DNA of 64,000 nt from CAYWWM01 sp965198025 (GTDB lineage: Bacteria > Acidobacteriota > Terriglobia > 2-12-FULL-54-10), in contig OZ240237.1 of the NCBI GenBank assembly GCA_965198025.1, positions 3,534,001 through 3,598,000 of the forward strand, read 5' to 3'. This document shows, piece by piece, positions 1-8,735 of the stretch (position 1 is the stretch's first letter; each line of letters opens with the position of its first letter). Position numbers and translations under genes: made by a program. The notes below the pieces were generated by a model. That model did no database searches and was not told where the DNA came from. It saw nothing but the letters and a program-made list of their open reading frames with translations.

Positions 1-918
1 CGACGGATGGCCTTTGACGAGCACCATCATGTCGCGCGCCATCTCGCACTGCTCCGGAAACCGCAGCCCCACCAGCAGCCGGTTCACGTGCCCGCGCGAG
101 TGGATTCGCTCGACCGTTTCCTGCCCGATGTAGCAGCCCTTCGTGAAGCTGATCGCCTGCAACTGTCCGGTTTCCTGCGGCAGCGTCTTCTGGTCCATGT
201 CCACCCCGTAGCGCGGCGTCCCGAGCTCGATGCGCCGGATGTCGAGCGCCTCGAAACCCACTGCTCGCACGCTGCCGTCGTTGCTGGATTCCATCGCTCT
301 CCGCCAGAACTCCGCTGCTCTTTCCGGCGCGGCCAGAATCATGTAACCGTCCGCCCCGCTCGCCGACGCCCGCACCAACCGCACCGACTTCTCCTCCCAA
401 TAAACGTGCTCGAACGCCTGCATCTGCGGAACCGCAGCACCCGCCACATCCCGCACCACCTCCGCCGCTTTCGGCCCCTCGACGGCAACGCAGGCGAGCT
501 GCGCGCTCCGGTCTTCGAGTTCCACGGCGTCCGCGATGATGTGGTCGTCCAATTGTTTCCGGATCACTTCCAGCAATTGCGGCTCACAGTCGATGAGATA
601 GCTCTCGGCATCCAGCCGCAGCACCCGCGCATCGGCCAGGATGCGCCCCTTCGGGTCGAGCACAAACGCGCAGTTCCCGCTCCCGGTCTCCAGGTCCTGG
701 ACTTCATTGCTGACCATCCCATGCAGAAACCGCGGCGTGTCTTCGCCGCGCACCGCGAGCCTTCCCCGGTGCGACAGGTCCATCAACCCTGCACCGTGAT
801 GCAGCGCCTCATATTCTTCTTCCACCGAGCGGAACCGCGCCGCGATCTCCCACCCGTGGTACTCCATCCGCGCGGGTTCGGGCGCGGCATACTCATCAAA
901 CAATGGACTCCTCAGCAT
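1..918 (-). CDS. ygfZ: YgfZ/GcvT-like folate-binding protein, partial (3' end off the window)
   Basis: Homologue of YgfZ/CAF17, a tetrahydrofolate-binding relative of the glycine-cleavage T protein that helps maintain or insert Fe-S clusters in certain enzymes (family knowledge). The frame is open to the left edge, so only the first 306 codons are present. The family signature K-G-C-Y-I-G-Q-E lies at residues 260-267 and carries the conserved cysteine (C262). The N-terminal part has the GcvT-like fold sequence, including MDLSHRGRLAV and FLHGMVSNEV. The ATG at 916-918 was chosen; AAGGAG lies 14 bases upstream, and an in-frame TTG at 958-960 is an alternative. The M28 peptidase gene at 1160 is divergent. 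Confidence 0.88.
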   Translation of the reverse strand, partial: MLRSPLFDEYAAPEPARMEYHGWEIAARFRSVEEEYEALHHGAGLMDLSHRGRLAVRGEDTPRFLHGMVSNEVQDLETGSGNCAFVLDPKGRILADARVLRLDAESYLIDCEPQLLEVIRKQLDDHIIADAVELEDRSAQLACVAVEGPKAAEVVRDVAGAAVPQMQAFEHVYWEEKSVRLVRASASGADGYMILAAPERAAEFWRRAMESSNDGSVRAVGFEALDIRRIELGTPRYGVDMDQKTLPQETGQLQAISFTKGCYIGQETVERIHSRGHVNRLLVGLRFPEQCEMARDMMVLVKGHPS

Positions 919-1159
919 CGGTGGTTGCTTCGCTCCTTCATGAATCTCGTCGTTGCTCAATTATCCATGACCTACCCGCTGACGCCTAACACCCGGTCCC
1001 GGATTTCTACCCTTGCGCTTCTTCCTGCCGCAAGGCAAACTCAAGGGAGCAAAAACAACAGGGAATCTCGTTGCAGGATGCTCTGCCCATGCCTGTAGGG
1101 ACGGCGTGGAAGCGATGGACGGAGCGTTGGTCCGGAATCTGTTTCCAAGGGGGCGCGGG

Positions 1160-2833
1160 ATGAAACATTGGTCGGCGGCTTGCGCCGGAATTCTTTTGTG
1201 CAGTTCTCTCAGCGTTGCGTTGCAGCGGGGCGGCGACAGCCCCGACCTGGCGGTCGTTCATCGCATCCGCGACGAAGCGCTCAAGCGCTCCCAGGTCATG
1301 AAGCACGTCTTTTACCTGACCGACGTGCACGGACCGCGTCTCACCAACTCGCCCGGTTTTTATGCCGCAGCCGATTGGGTCGTCGAGCAATCGAAGAAGT
1401 GGGGTCTCGCCAACGCTGCCAAGGAGACTTGGGGACCCTACGGTCGCGGCTGGTCCACCAGCCACTTCTCCGCCCACCTGCTTGAGCCGCAGTACGCCCC
1501 GCTCATCGGCGTCCCGCTCGCTTGGACGCCCGGCACCGGCGGCCCCGTTTCGGGAACGCCGCTCTACGCGCCCTTGGACCAGGAAGGAGACTTTGACCAG
1601 GATCGCGCCAACATCGAAGCCTACATGGCTGAGTACGAGGGCAAGCTGCGCGGCCGGATCGTCCTGATCGCCTTTCCGCCTGAGGTCGAACCGCAGGATC
1701 GGGCCGCCATGAGGCGCTACAGCTCCAGCGAGCTGTCCGACCGTGCCGAGTTGCCTGACCCGCTCGAGCCCATTGACATTGACTACCGCAATCCGGTCCG
1801 CCCGGCCGATCCCGCCGAGCGCCGCCGCTTCAACGCTTATGCGCCGAGCTATGTCCGCCGCGTTTTCGCGCAGCAGCGCCGCGACCTGCGAAACCGCTTC
1901 AATCAGTTCCTCGCCGACGAAGGCGCGCGCCTGATTGTCTATCCGGCCCGCCGCGGCGACGGCGGCACGATCTTCCCGCCGGTCGTCTCCTCCTACCGCT
2001 CGGAGGCCGTCATCCCGCCGCCTTCCATTGCCTTGACGTCCGAGCACTACAACCGTATCGTGCGGCTCGTCAGGGAGAAGATCCCCGTCCGCCTGGAAGC
2101 TGAAGTCCGCGCTCAGTTTCATGAGGAGACCACGGATTCGATCAACGTCGTCGCCGAGATTCCCGGCGGCAGCAAGCCCGACGAGCTGGTTCTCATCGGC
2201 GCGCATCTGGATTCCGTCTACGCGGGCGGCACCGGCGCCACCGACAACGCCGCTGGCTCGGCCGTCATGATGGAAGTCATGCGCATCCTCAAGACGCTCA
2301 ACCTGCCCATGGACCGCACCGTCCGCATGGTCCTCTGGGGCGGGGAAGAGGAGGGCCTGCTCGGCTCCCGCGCCTACATCAAGAAGCATTTCGGCAACCT
2401 CGAGTCCATGAAGCTCACGCCCGGGCACGCCAAGGTTTCCGCCTACTACAACTTCGACAACGGCACCGGCAGGATTCGCGGCGTCTATCTGCAGGAAAAC
2501 GACATGATCCGCCCGATCTTTGACTCCTGGCTCCGGCCGTTCCGCGATCTGGGTGCCACCACGCTCGCCAGCCGCCGCACCGGCGGCAGCGATCACCTGT
2601 CCTTCGACATGATCGGCATCCCCGGCTTTCAGTTCATCCAGGACCCCATCGAGTACTTCGCCCGCTCCTGGCACTCGAACATAGACCTCTACGAACGCAT
2701 CCAGCCCGCCGATCTCATGCAGGCCTCGGCCATCATCGCCTCGTTCGTCTACCACACCGCCAACCGTGCCGAGCTCCTGCCGCGCAAACCTCTCCCCGGC
2801 CCCTGGCCCGAGGAGATGCGCGGAAAGGACTAG
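1160..2833 (+). CDS. Secreted M28 family zinc metallopeptidase
   Basis: Predicted exported aminopeptidase or carboxypeptidase of family M28 (557 aa) that removes residues from peptide ends using two zinc ions. An N-terminal hydrophobic signal sequence (MKHWSAACAGILLCSSLSVA) is followed by a propeptide or PA-like region. The catalytic domain carries the expected ligands: GAHLDS with H349, TDNAAGS with D362, the GGEEEG pair at 394-399, and GGSDH with H479. The frame is open further upstream, but the start at 1160 is preceded by AAGGGGG at suitable spacing and gives a clean signal peptide. Its substrate cannot be read from sequence. It converges on the DUF6152 cluster. Confidence 0.9.
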   Translation: MKHWSAACAGILLCSSLSVALQRGGDSPDLAVVHRIRDEALKRSQVMKHVFYLTDVHGPRLTNSPGFYAAADWVVEQSKKWGLANAAKETWGPYGRGWSTSHFSAHLLEPQYAPLIGVPLAWTPGTGGPVSGTPLYAPLDQEGDFDQDRANIEAYMAEYEGKLRGRIVLIAFPPEVEPQDRAAMRRYSSSELSDRAELPDPLEPIDIDYRNPVRPADPAERRRFNAYAPSYVRRVFAQQRRDLRNRFNQFLADEGARLIVYPARRGDGGTIFPPVVSSYRSEAVIPPPSIALTSEHYNRIVRLVREKIPVRLEAEVRAQFHEETTDSINVVAEIPGGSKPDELVLIGAHLDSVYAGGTGATDNAAGSAVMMEVMRILKTLNLPMDRTVRMVLWGGEEEGLLGSRAYIKKHFGNLESMKLTPGHAKVSAYYNFDNGTGRIRGVYLQENDMIRPIFDSWLRPFRDLGATTLASRRTGGSDHLSFDMIGIPGFQFIQDPIEYFARSWHSNIDLYERIQPADLMQASAIIASFVYHTANRAELLPRKPLPGPWPEEMRGKD

Positions 2834-2924
2834 AAGGTGGAATCAGTTCAGGACTGGATTGACGGACTAAGCCTTCGTCTCATCCCGAGGAAGACTGGGT
2901 TGATAGAAATGTGGCATGGCGGCC

Positions 2925-3326
2925 TCACCGCCGCCTTCGTCCTCTCTCGTACTCTTTCCCGTTGACGACGATTCGTTCCATGAACATCTTCGCGCTGCCG
3001 TCTTTGGATGGCCGGCCGATCACGGTGACCCGGTCGCCGGGCTTGACGATATGCTCCGTCCAACCGGCTCGGCCCAGCCGCCGCGGCCCGGACGTTTCGG
3101 CTGTCCAGCGTTCCATGTTGCCGTCCGCGCCCCGCACTGCAAAGTGGATCACAGCGTGCGGATTCCCGAAGATAAACTGGGTCGCCACGCCCGTCACCTG
3201 GAAGTCTCTTTCCCCGCGATAGCGGGCTGACAGCGAGTGGTGCGCGGCCGCCCACTGTGCCGCCGCCAGAACCCCCGCTGCTACGCCCAGCATCGCCCAC
3301 CGCTTCGGAGCAAACTTCTTCCGCAT
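2925..3326 (-). CDS. DUF6152 family secreted protein (copy 1)
   Basis: Small exported protein of unknown function (133 aa), assigned to DUF6152 by its pattern: a signal peptide ending in AAAHHS, then FGNPHAVIHF, GRAGWT and a VKPGDRVTVIGRPSKDGS segment. The mature part looks like a compact beta-rich domain beginning with HHS, which could bind metal (inference). It is the last gene of a minus-strand cluster with two PQQ sugar dehydrogenase-like genes, 26 bases after the preceding stop. The start at 3326 was preferred over 3374 because the longer form would overlap that neighbour and bury the signal peptide. Two further copies lie at 50422 and 51875. Confidence 0.8.
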   Translation of the reverse strand: MRKKFAPKRWAMLGVAAGVLAAAQWAAAHHSLSARYRGERDFQVTGVATQFIFGNPHAVIHFAVRGADGNMERWTAETSGPRRLGRAGWTEHIVKPGDRVTVIGRPSKDGSAKMFMERIVVNGKEYERGRRRR

Positions 3327-3352
3327 ACGGACCTCCCGCGCCACTCGCGAAC

Positions 3353-4639
3353 TCACTGCCGGGCGACCCGCCACACCACGTTACCGCCGTCATCCGCGAC
3401 CAGCAGCGAGCCGTCCTGCATCACGGTCACGCCCACCGGCCGCCCATAAACCGTCGAGTCCGCCGTGTTGGCGATGAACCCGGTCAGGAAGTCCTGCGGG
3501 TTGCCGCTCGGCCGTCCGTTCTCGAACGGAATGAAGGCGACCTTGTAGCCGTTGAACTGCGAACGGTTCCACGACCCGTGCAAGCCGATAAACGCCCCGC
3601 CGTGGTATTCGGCCGGGAATGTCGTCCCGGTGTAGAACGTCAGGCCCAGCGGCGCCACGTGCGGCCCCAGCGAGTAGTCCGGAGAAATCGCCTTTGCCAC
3701 CAGGTCGGGTCGCTCGCCCGCCTTGCGCGGGTCCACGTTCTTGCCGAAGTAGGTATACGGCCAGCCGTAGAACGCTCCGTCGCGCACGCTCGTGAGTAAA
3801 TCCGGCACCAGATCGTCGCCCAATCGGTCGCGCTCGTTCACCACCGTCCAGAGCGTGTCCGTACCCGGCTGGAAGCGCAGCCCCACCGGATTCCGCAGGC
3901 CGCCCGCAAACACGCGCATGCCGCTTCCGTCGGGATTGATTTCGAGGACCGCCGCCCGCCGCGGGTCTTGCGCGTCCATGCCGTTTTCGTCCACGTTGGT
4001 CCGGGAGCCGACCGAGATATAGAGCTTCGACCCGTCGGGTTTCGCAGCCACGTTGCGCGTATAGTGTCCGCCGGTCGGCAGGTCAAGCAGCTTTTCGCCG
4101 CGCGCTGTGATCTGGGTCTGTCCCGTCTGATACGGGAACATCACCACGCCGTCCGTGTTGCCTACATAAAAGCGGTCCCCGATCACCGCCATGCCGTGCG
4201 GCCGGTTCAAATCGTTCTCCAGAAACACCTCGCGGACCTCCGGCTGGCCGTCCTGATCGGCGTCGCGCAGCAGCGTGATGCGCGTCGGCCTTCCGCTCGG
4301 GGGCGTTCCGCCGCGCGGCGTTTCCGCCACCAGAATGTCGCCGTTCGGCAGCGTATTGAGTTCGCGCGGGCTCGCCATGTTCTCTGCGAACGCCGTTACG
4401 CGGAAGCCGGGCAGCGCCGTCGGCGTGCCTCCCTCCGGCCATCCGATGATGTTCGAGCGCTTCTCATTCGAATCCGTGTGGTTCGGCGGCGGCAGCATGA
4501 GCTGGTCCGCCGGTCCCACCACCCGGTACGCCGTCTGCGTCGTCCCGCCCGCTTGCGGCCCCGCGTTCGACCGCATCCCGCTGCTGATCGCGAACGCCCC
4601 GGCGATCACCAGGCTCACTCCGATCACCACATTCCGCAT
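3353..4639 (-). CDS. PQQ-dependent sugar dehydrogenase-like protein (sorbosone dehydrogenase family, copy B)
   Basis: Exported six-bladed beta-propeller of the sorbosone/soluble glucose dehydrogenase superfamily (428 aa), expected to oxidise sugars or other polyols in the periplasm using PQQ (family knowledge). Visible landmarks are the blade segments FAENMASPRELNTLPNGDIL, GLRNPVGLRFQPGTDTLW, VVNERDRLGDDLVPD, YGWPYTYFG and LHGSWNRSQFNGYKV. The N-terminus is a single hydrophobic segment, either an uncleaved anchor or a signal peptide. The start has AGGAGGG six bases upstream. It lies 40 bases after the paralogous gene at 4680 and before DUF6152, as in an operon. The physiological substrate is unknown. 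Confidence 0.85.
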   Translation of the reverse strand: MRNVVIGVSLVIAGAFAISSGMRSNAGPQAGGTTQTAYRVVGPADQLMLPPPNHTDSNEKRSNIIGWPEGGTPTALPGFRVTAFAENMASPRELNTLPNGDILVAETPRGGTPPSGRPTRITLLRDADQDGQPEVREVFLENDLNRPHGMAVIGDRFYVGNTDGVVMFPYQTGQTQITARGEKLLDLPTGGHYTRNVAAKPDGSKLYISVGSRTNVDENGMDAQDPRRAAVLEINPDGSGMRVFAGGLRNPVGLRFQPGTDTLWTVVNERDRLGDDLVPDLLTSVRDGAFYGWPYTYFGKNVDPRKAGERPDLVAKAISPDYSLGPHVAPLGLTFYTGTTFPAEYHGGAFIGLHGSWNRSQFNGYKVAFIPFENGRPSGNPQDFLTGFIANTADSTVYGRPVGVTVMQDGSLLVADDGGNVVWRVARQ

Positions 4640-4679
4640 GATGCCCTCCTGCTAAGGCTTGCTATTCAGTGGTCGCTCA

Positions 4680-5963
4680 TTACGTTCCGGTGTACGTCAC
4701 TTTCCAGACCACGTTCGCCGCGTCGTCCACCACCAGCAGCGAGCCGTCTCCGCCCACCGCCAGCCCCACGGGCCTTCCGTGGACCTCGCCCGCTTCCTCG
4801 TTGGCGATGAACCCGGTCAGGAACGGTTGCGGGTCGCCGGTCGTTTGCCCGTCCTCGAACGCGATGTAGCCCACTTCGTACCCTACGAATTCCGTTCGTC
4901 CTCCCGACCCGTGGAACGCCAAAAACGCCCCGCCCCGGTACTGCTCTGGAAACGAGTCCCCGTCATAGAACGTCATTCCCAGTGGTGCCGCGTGCGCCTC
5001 GGTGGCGTAGTCCGGCGTGATCGACGCCGCCACCAGGTCCGGCTGATGCACCGTGGCCCGCGGGTCTTCGATGCTTCCCCAATAGGAGTACGGCCAGCCG
5101 TAGAACCCGCCGTCCTGCACGCTCGTGAAATAATCCGGCGGCAACTCGTCGCCCAGCAGGGCGCGCTCGTTGACCACCGTCCACAGGGTGTTGGTTCCCG
5201 GCGCAAAATCCATTCCCACCGCGTTCCGCAGTCCGCTGGCGAACACCCGCTTGCCGCTGCCGTCGGGATTCACTTCCCAGATCGCGGCACGCTCCGCCGG
5301 CAGGTCCTCGGGAGCCTGATCCAGCCAATCCGCCGACGACCCGACCGAAATGTAAATCTTCGTGCCGTCCGGTCTCGCCACGATCGGCCGCGTCCAATGC
5401 GAGCCGTCGGGGATCAGCTCCAGGACGTCCTCTCCTCCCGAAACGCTCGTCTGCCCCTCCTGATAGGCGTAAGACATCAGGCTGCCCGTGTTGGTCAAGT
5501 AGAAACGGTCGCCGATCAGCGTCATCCCGAACGGCCGGTCGAGACCCGAGACGAATTCTTCCTTCATCTCCGCGACCCCGTCCCCGTCCGCGTCCCGCAG
5601 CAGCCATACCTTGCCCTGCCCGCGCATCTCTTCGCGGTCCGTCCCGCCGGGCACGCCCACTTCCGAAACCAGCACGTCCCCGTTCGGCAGCACGTAGAGC
5701 CAGCGCGGCAGCGTGAAGCCGTCCGCAAGCTGCGTCACCCGGAACCCGCTTGGCGCGGTTGGCATGGCTCCGTTCCAGCCCACGATGGTCCGCTCTTTCG
5801 GCGGCCCCTCCGCCGGCGTGTAGGGCGGCAGATTCACCTGGTTCGCGGGCCCGTAAGACCGGAACCCGCCTTCGCCTGTTTCGGATGGGCTCTCGCCCGG
5901 CCCGCAGCCGGACGCCACGACTCCAGCGAGCAGTAAGGCCAAACCGCTAAAACGCAACAACAT
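4680..5963 (-). CDS. PQQ-dependent sugar dehydrogenase-like lipoprotein (sorbosone dehydrogenase family, copy A)
   Basis: Paralogue of the next gene (427 aa), with the same propeller landmarks: LPRWLYVLPNGDVLVSEVG, GLRNAVGMDFAPGTNTLW, VVNERALLGDELPPD, YGWPYSYWGS and FHGSGGRTEFVGYEV. It differs at the N-terminus, where a hydrophobic stretch ends in a lipobox (VVASGC), so it is probably a lipid-anchored periplasmic or outer-membrane protein. The start at 5963 was preferred because it gives a normal lipoprotein signal and has AAGGAGG just upstream; the frame stays open to 6047. It is the first gene of a likely three-gene operon with 3353 and 2925. The tandem pair suggests duplication followed by a change in localisation. 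Confidence 0.85.
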   Translation of the reverse strand: MLLRFSGLALLLAGVVASGCGPGESPSETGEGGFRSYGPANQVNLPPYTPAEGPPKERTIVGWNGAMPTAPSGFRVTQLADGFTLPRWLYVLPNGDVLVSEVGVPGGTDREEMRGQGKVWLLRDADGDGVAEMKEEFVSGLDRPFGMTLIGDRFYLTNTGSLMSYAYQEGQTSVSGGEDVLELIPDGSHWTRPIVARPDGTKIYISVGSSADWLDQAPEDLPAERAAIWEVNPDGSGKRVFASGLRNAVGMDFAPGTNTLWTVVNERALLGDELPPDYFTSVQDGGFYGWPYSYWGSIEDPRATVHQPDLVAASITPDYATEAHAAPLGMTFYDGDSFPEQYRGGAFLAFHGSGGRTEFVGYEVGYIAFEDGQTTGDPQPFLTGFIANEEAGEVHGRPVGLAVGGDGSLLVVDDAANVVWKVTYTGT

Positions 5964-6018
5964 AACTTCCTCCTTGGAAATACGAGTTCGTGATGGATTC
6001 GTCCCCCATCGAGCGGGA

Positions 6019-6038
6019 GCCGGCAGGCCGCTGCCGGC
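6019..6038. repeat. Short GC-rich palindrome between the DUF5916 gene and the PQQ operon
   Basis: GCCGGCAG and CTGCCGGC form a perfect 8-bp stem with a 4-base loop. It lies downstream of the DUF5916 stop (6099) on the minus strand and upstream of the lipoprotein start at 5963. It could end DUF5916 transcription or be a REP-like palindrome. No T-run follows on the minus strand, so a rho-independent terminator is not well supported. Confidence 0.35.
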
Positions 6039-6098
6039 AAGTGCCATGAGTATTCCGCCGCTCCGGGTCTCCCCGGAAACCCACTCATTCTATCATTG

Positions 6099-8363
6099 TT
6101 ACCGCGCGATCATGTAGGTGAACTTGGCGATCAGCGCCCGGTCGATCAGCTCGCCGGAGATCGAGTGCCGCCGCTCGTTGTAGACCAGGAAGAAGTCCGA
6201 CAGCGGCCGGTGGATGATGTTGAACCGCACGTTCGAGCTCCACTGCCGCGCGTTGTTGTTGTACTGGATCAGCGCGTTCAGGAACATGGTGGTCGAGAAC
6301 GAATAATTCACCCGCGTCGACAGCAGGTTCGTCTTGAAATGTCCTTCCGGCAGGTTGATATTGTTGTGCGTATAGTTGAAGGACGTGTTGAGCCGGTAGT
6401 TGAACCGGAACGTCCCGCCCAGTTGGTAGGTGTGTTTGTATCCGGTGTAGAATTCCCCGAAGGTGTAGTTGGCGCTCCCGGAAATGCGGCGGCTGCTGTC
6501 GGTGCCGCCTCGAAACAACCATTCGTGGAATCCGTACCCCCCCGCCGGGACCGCCACGTTTTCCCTGCGGTTCAGCAGCAGCGGCTCCGCCAGCCGCTCG
6601 TACGTTGTATTCGCGCCGACCTCAAGGAAACCCCCGTCCTGAAACCGGATCGGGAAGTGGTAGTCCGCATACCTCGTATCCATGTTCCCTTCCGTGTTGA
6701 TCACGTAATCGTAATGAATGTGCGGAAAGATCTCCCGCACCGTGCCCCGCATGCTTTCCGGCCGGAGGGTGTGCAGCGCGTAGCTCGAGAACTTCCGGAT
6801 TCCCACCCGCGGCACGAACCCCATCTCGTCCACGAAGTCTTCCTGGATGCTCGTATACGCCCCCCGAAACTGCCAATCGTTGTTCCGGAACGTCGTCCCG
6901 ATGCGCCCCGCCAGGTCCTTGTCCTCTCCCAGTTCCGTAAACGACTTCGCCAGGTAGGAATTGATCTCCAGCGACTGCCCGAAGCGGAAGTTGGCGTCCG
7001 TTCCGATCGCCGTGTTGAAGTGCTCCGAGCCGAACGCGTTCTTGTGGACCATGATCACGCCGATGTCGGAGTTTGCCAGGAGGTTCCGCCGCAGCCGTCC
7101 CACCGTGAAGTTTGTGGGATGGATCTCGCCGAACTCCTTCTGCTGCATGCTCAGCACGCCCAATTCGAACCGTCCGGTTCGCCCGGTCAGCCGTGTGCCG
7201 CCCCAGATCGGGATGGGATTGCCGTCTTCCGACAGCCCGATCCGCCGGCTGAAGAAGAAGATCATGTCGTCGCGCACTGCGTTCGGACGCCCCGCTCCAC
7301 CGCCGCCGATTCCGCTGCCCGTTGCGGAGCCGAAGTTGAAGATGCCGGAGTTTTCGAGGAAGAACTCGCGCTTTTCCGGAAAGAACAGGCTGAACCGCGT
7401 CAGGTTGATCTGCTGCTCGTCGGCCTCCACCTGCGAGAAGTCTGTGTTGAACGTCGAGTCCCACACCAGCCCCGCCGTGATTCCGTACTTCACGTCGATC
7501 CCGTAGTCGGCGTGGTAGCAGTTCCCTCCGCTCGCCCAGCGGCAGGAGGAAATCGTATGGTTTGCTCCCGGCAGGATGTTCTGGCCCCCGCGCGGCGTCC
7601 CGAAGCTCGTTACCGTGTACGGCTTGATGCGGATGTTCGACCCCGGCTGGATGCCTTCCAGGTCTTCCAGCGTCCCCGCCAGCGACACCCGGTCGATGTT
7701 GTAAATCCGGGGCAGCGGCGACCAGAAGCTCTCTTCGTTCCGCCGCCGCAGGTTCCGCTTGAAGTTGATCCCCCACGTCTGCACGTCCGACTCGCGGAAC
7801 TTCAGCGTCCGGAACGGAATCTCGATCTCCGCCGTCCAGCCGTCCCGGGTTTGCTGCGTCCGCACCTCCCACACCGCGTCCCAGTTCGTATTGAGCCCGC
7901 GTCCCTCGTTCGTCATCTGGCCGTCCCACTTCGCACCGGCCGCATTCGTCCCGAACAGGTACCCGTTGCGTTCGTCCCGGAATGTGTCTAGCACGAACTC
8001 GATGGTGTCGCCGTTGTCGAGGTCGAAGTCTTTCTTGAGCTCGCTGATGATCACCCGGTCGGGCTCGGTGTCGAGCGCGTGAATCCCCAGGTACAGGTTG
8101 TCCTCGTCGTAGAGCACGCGCACGATGGTCTTCTGCGACGCCGCCTGATCGGTTTCCGGCTCCGTCTGCGTGAAGTCCGTCGCCGATTCCGTCTGGTTCC
8201 ACGCCGCCTCGTCCAGCGCGCCGTCAATCGTGATCGCCTCGCTGGTTTTCATCGGCTTCAGCCGCCGCTCCAAACGCGCCGACACGTAGTCAATCTGCCC
8301 GTATAGGGCCGGCGCGAACACGACGACACCCAGCAAGGCCGCGAAGTACTTTGCCCTGTGCAC
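6099..8363 (-). CDS. DUF5916 protein: CBM9-like domain plus outer-membrane beta barrel (copy 1)
   Basis: Exported protein of 754 aa. After the signal peptide (MHRAKYFAALLGVVVFAPAL-YGQ) comes a CBM9-like carbohydrate/heme-binding fold: ITIDGALDEAAWNQ, LYDEDNLYLGIHALD, EFVLDTFRDERNGYLFGTN and GWTAEIEIPFRTLKF at residues of about 45-215. The DUF5916 barrel follows, with the hallmark VEADEQQINLTRFSLFFPEK-REFF and a long run of alternating strands to the C-terminus. Such proteins are thought to sit in the outer membrane; their ligand is unknown. The start codon is GTG. The last 145 bases are almost identical to those of the gene at 14597 (see findings). A candidate promoter lies at 8397-8426. Confidence 0.85.
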   Translation of the reverse strand: MHRAKYFAALLGVVVFAPALYGQIDYVSARLERRLKPMKTSEAITIDGALDEAAWNQTESATDFTQTEPETDQAASQKTIVRVLYDEDNLYLGIHALDTEPDRVIISELKKDFDLDNGDTIEFVLDTFRDERNGYLFGTNAAGAKWDGQMTNEGRGLNTNWDAVWEVRTQQTRDGWTAEIEIPFRTLKFRESDVQTWGINFKRNLRRRNEESFWSPLPRIYNIDRVSLAGTLEDLEGIQPGSNIRIKPYTVTSFGTPRGGQNILPGANHTISSCRWASGGNCYHADYGIDVKYGITAGLVWDSTFNTDFSQVEADEQQINLTRFSLFFPEKREFFLENSGIFNFGSATGSGIGGGGAGRPNAVRDDMIFFFSRRIGLSEDGNPIPIWGGTRLTGRTGRFELGVLSMQQKEFGEIHPTNFTVGRLRRNLLANSDIGVIMVHKNAFGSEHFNTAIGTDANFRFGQSLEINSYLAKSFTELGEDKDLAGRIGTTFRNNDWQFRGAYTSIQEDFVDEMGFVPRVGIRKFSSYALHTLRPESMRGTVREIFPHIHYDYVINTEGNMDTRYADYHFPIRFQDGGFLEVGANTTYERLAEPLLLNRRENVAVPAGGYGFHEWLFRGGTDSSRRISGSANYTFGEFYTGYKHTYQLGGTFRFNYRLNTSFNYTHNNINLPEGHFKTNLLSTRVNYSFSTTMFLNALIQYNNNARQWSSNVRFNIIHRPLSDFFLVYNERRHSISGELIDRALIAKFTYMIAR

Positions 8364-8396
8364 GATGAACTAGACCTCGAAACTGCTCAATCAGAA

Positions 8397-8426
8397 ATGC
8401 TAGGACAGGACCTGGATTCCAGTCAA
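8397..8426 (-). promoter_or_regulatory. Candidate promoter of DUF5916 copy 1
   Basis: Read on the minus strand: TTGACT (8426-8421), 18-base spacer, TAGCAT (8402-8397). The DUF5916 start is 34 bases downstream. The same arrangement (TTGACC, 18, TAGGAT) with similar spacer sequence lies before the second DUF5916 gene, which supports function. It overlaps the left edge of the repeat region. Confidence 0.4.
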
Positions 8427-8735
8427 CGGCCCGGCAGGAATGTCACCCCGAGGAACGTCCTGTCCCGCCTGTCCCGAGATCGACCGAGGGGAGCGAAGCC
8501 GAGGACGAAACGACATATCGATGTCGTTTCGGACGAGGGATCTGCTCTTCTCCATCTCTGCAATCTGCAATCCGCCGTTTCCCGTCTTCACCGCGCGATA
8601 CCAATCTTGTAAGGGCGCGGTTTGCTCATCTTCACCGCGCGATCATGTAGGTGAACTAGGACGGGACCTGGATCTGCTCTTCTCTTTCGATCGGTGAGAA
8701 TCCGTGCATCTGTGGACATTCCTTCGCTGCTCACC
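8400..8735. repeat. Mosaic intergenic repeat, copy 1
   Basis: Non-coding stretch between DUF5916 and the methyltransferase. It holds (a) 8436-8599, a repeat almost identical to 14450-14607 that starts AGGAATGTCACCCCGAGG and ends in CCGTCTTCACCGCGCGAT; (b) inside it a hairpin at 8506-8531 with an 11-bp stem; (c) 8630-8657, a copy of the last bases of the DUF5916 coding region; (d) 8696-8731, a segment also present at 57702-57735; and (e) an 18-base direct repeat with one difference at 8400-8417 and 8656-8673 bracketing most of it. No gene is visible here. Confidence 0.75.

Noticed and set aside
6096..7991. Long plus-strand frame opposite DUF5916 copy 1
   Set aside because: Arg/His/Val-rich composition typical of antisense frames in GC-rich DNA, fully covered by a recognised gene. 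The same applies at 14930-16816.
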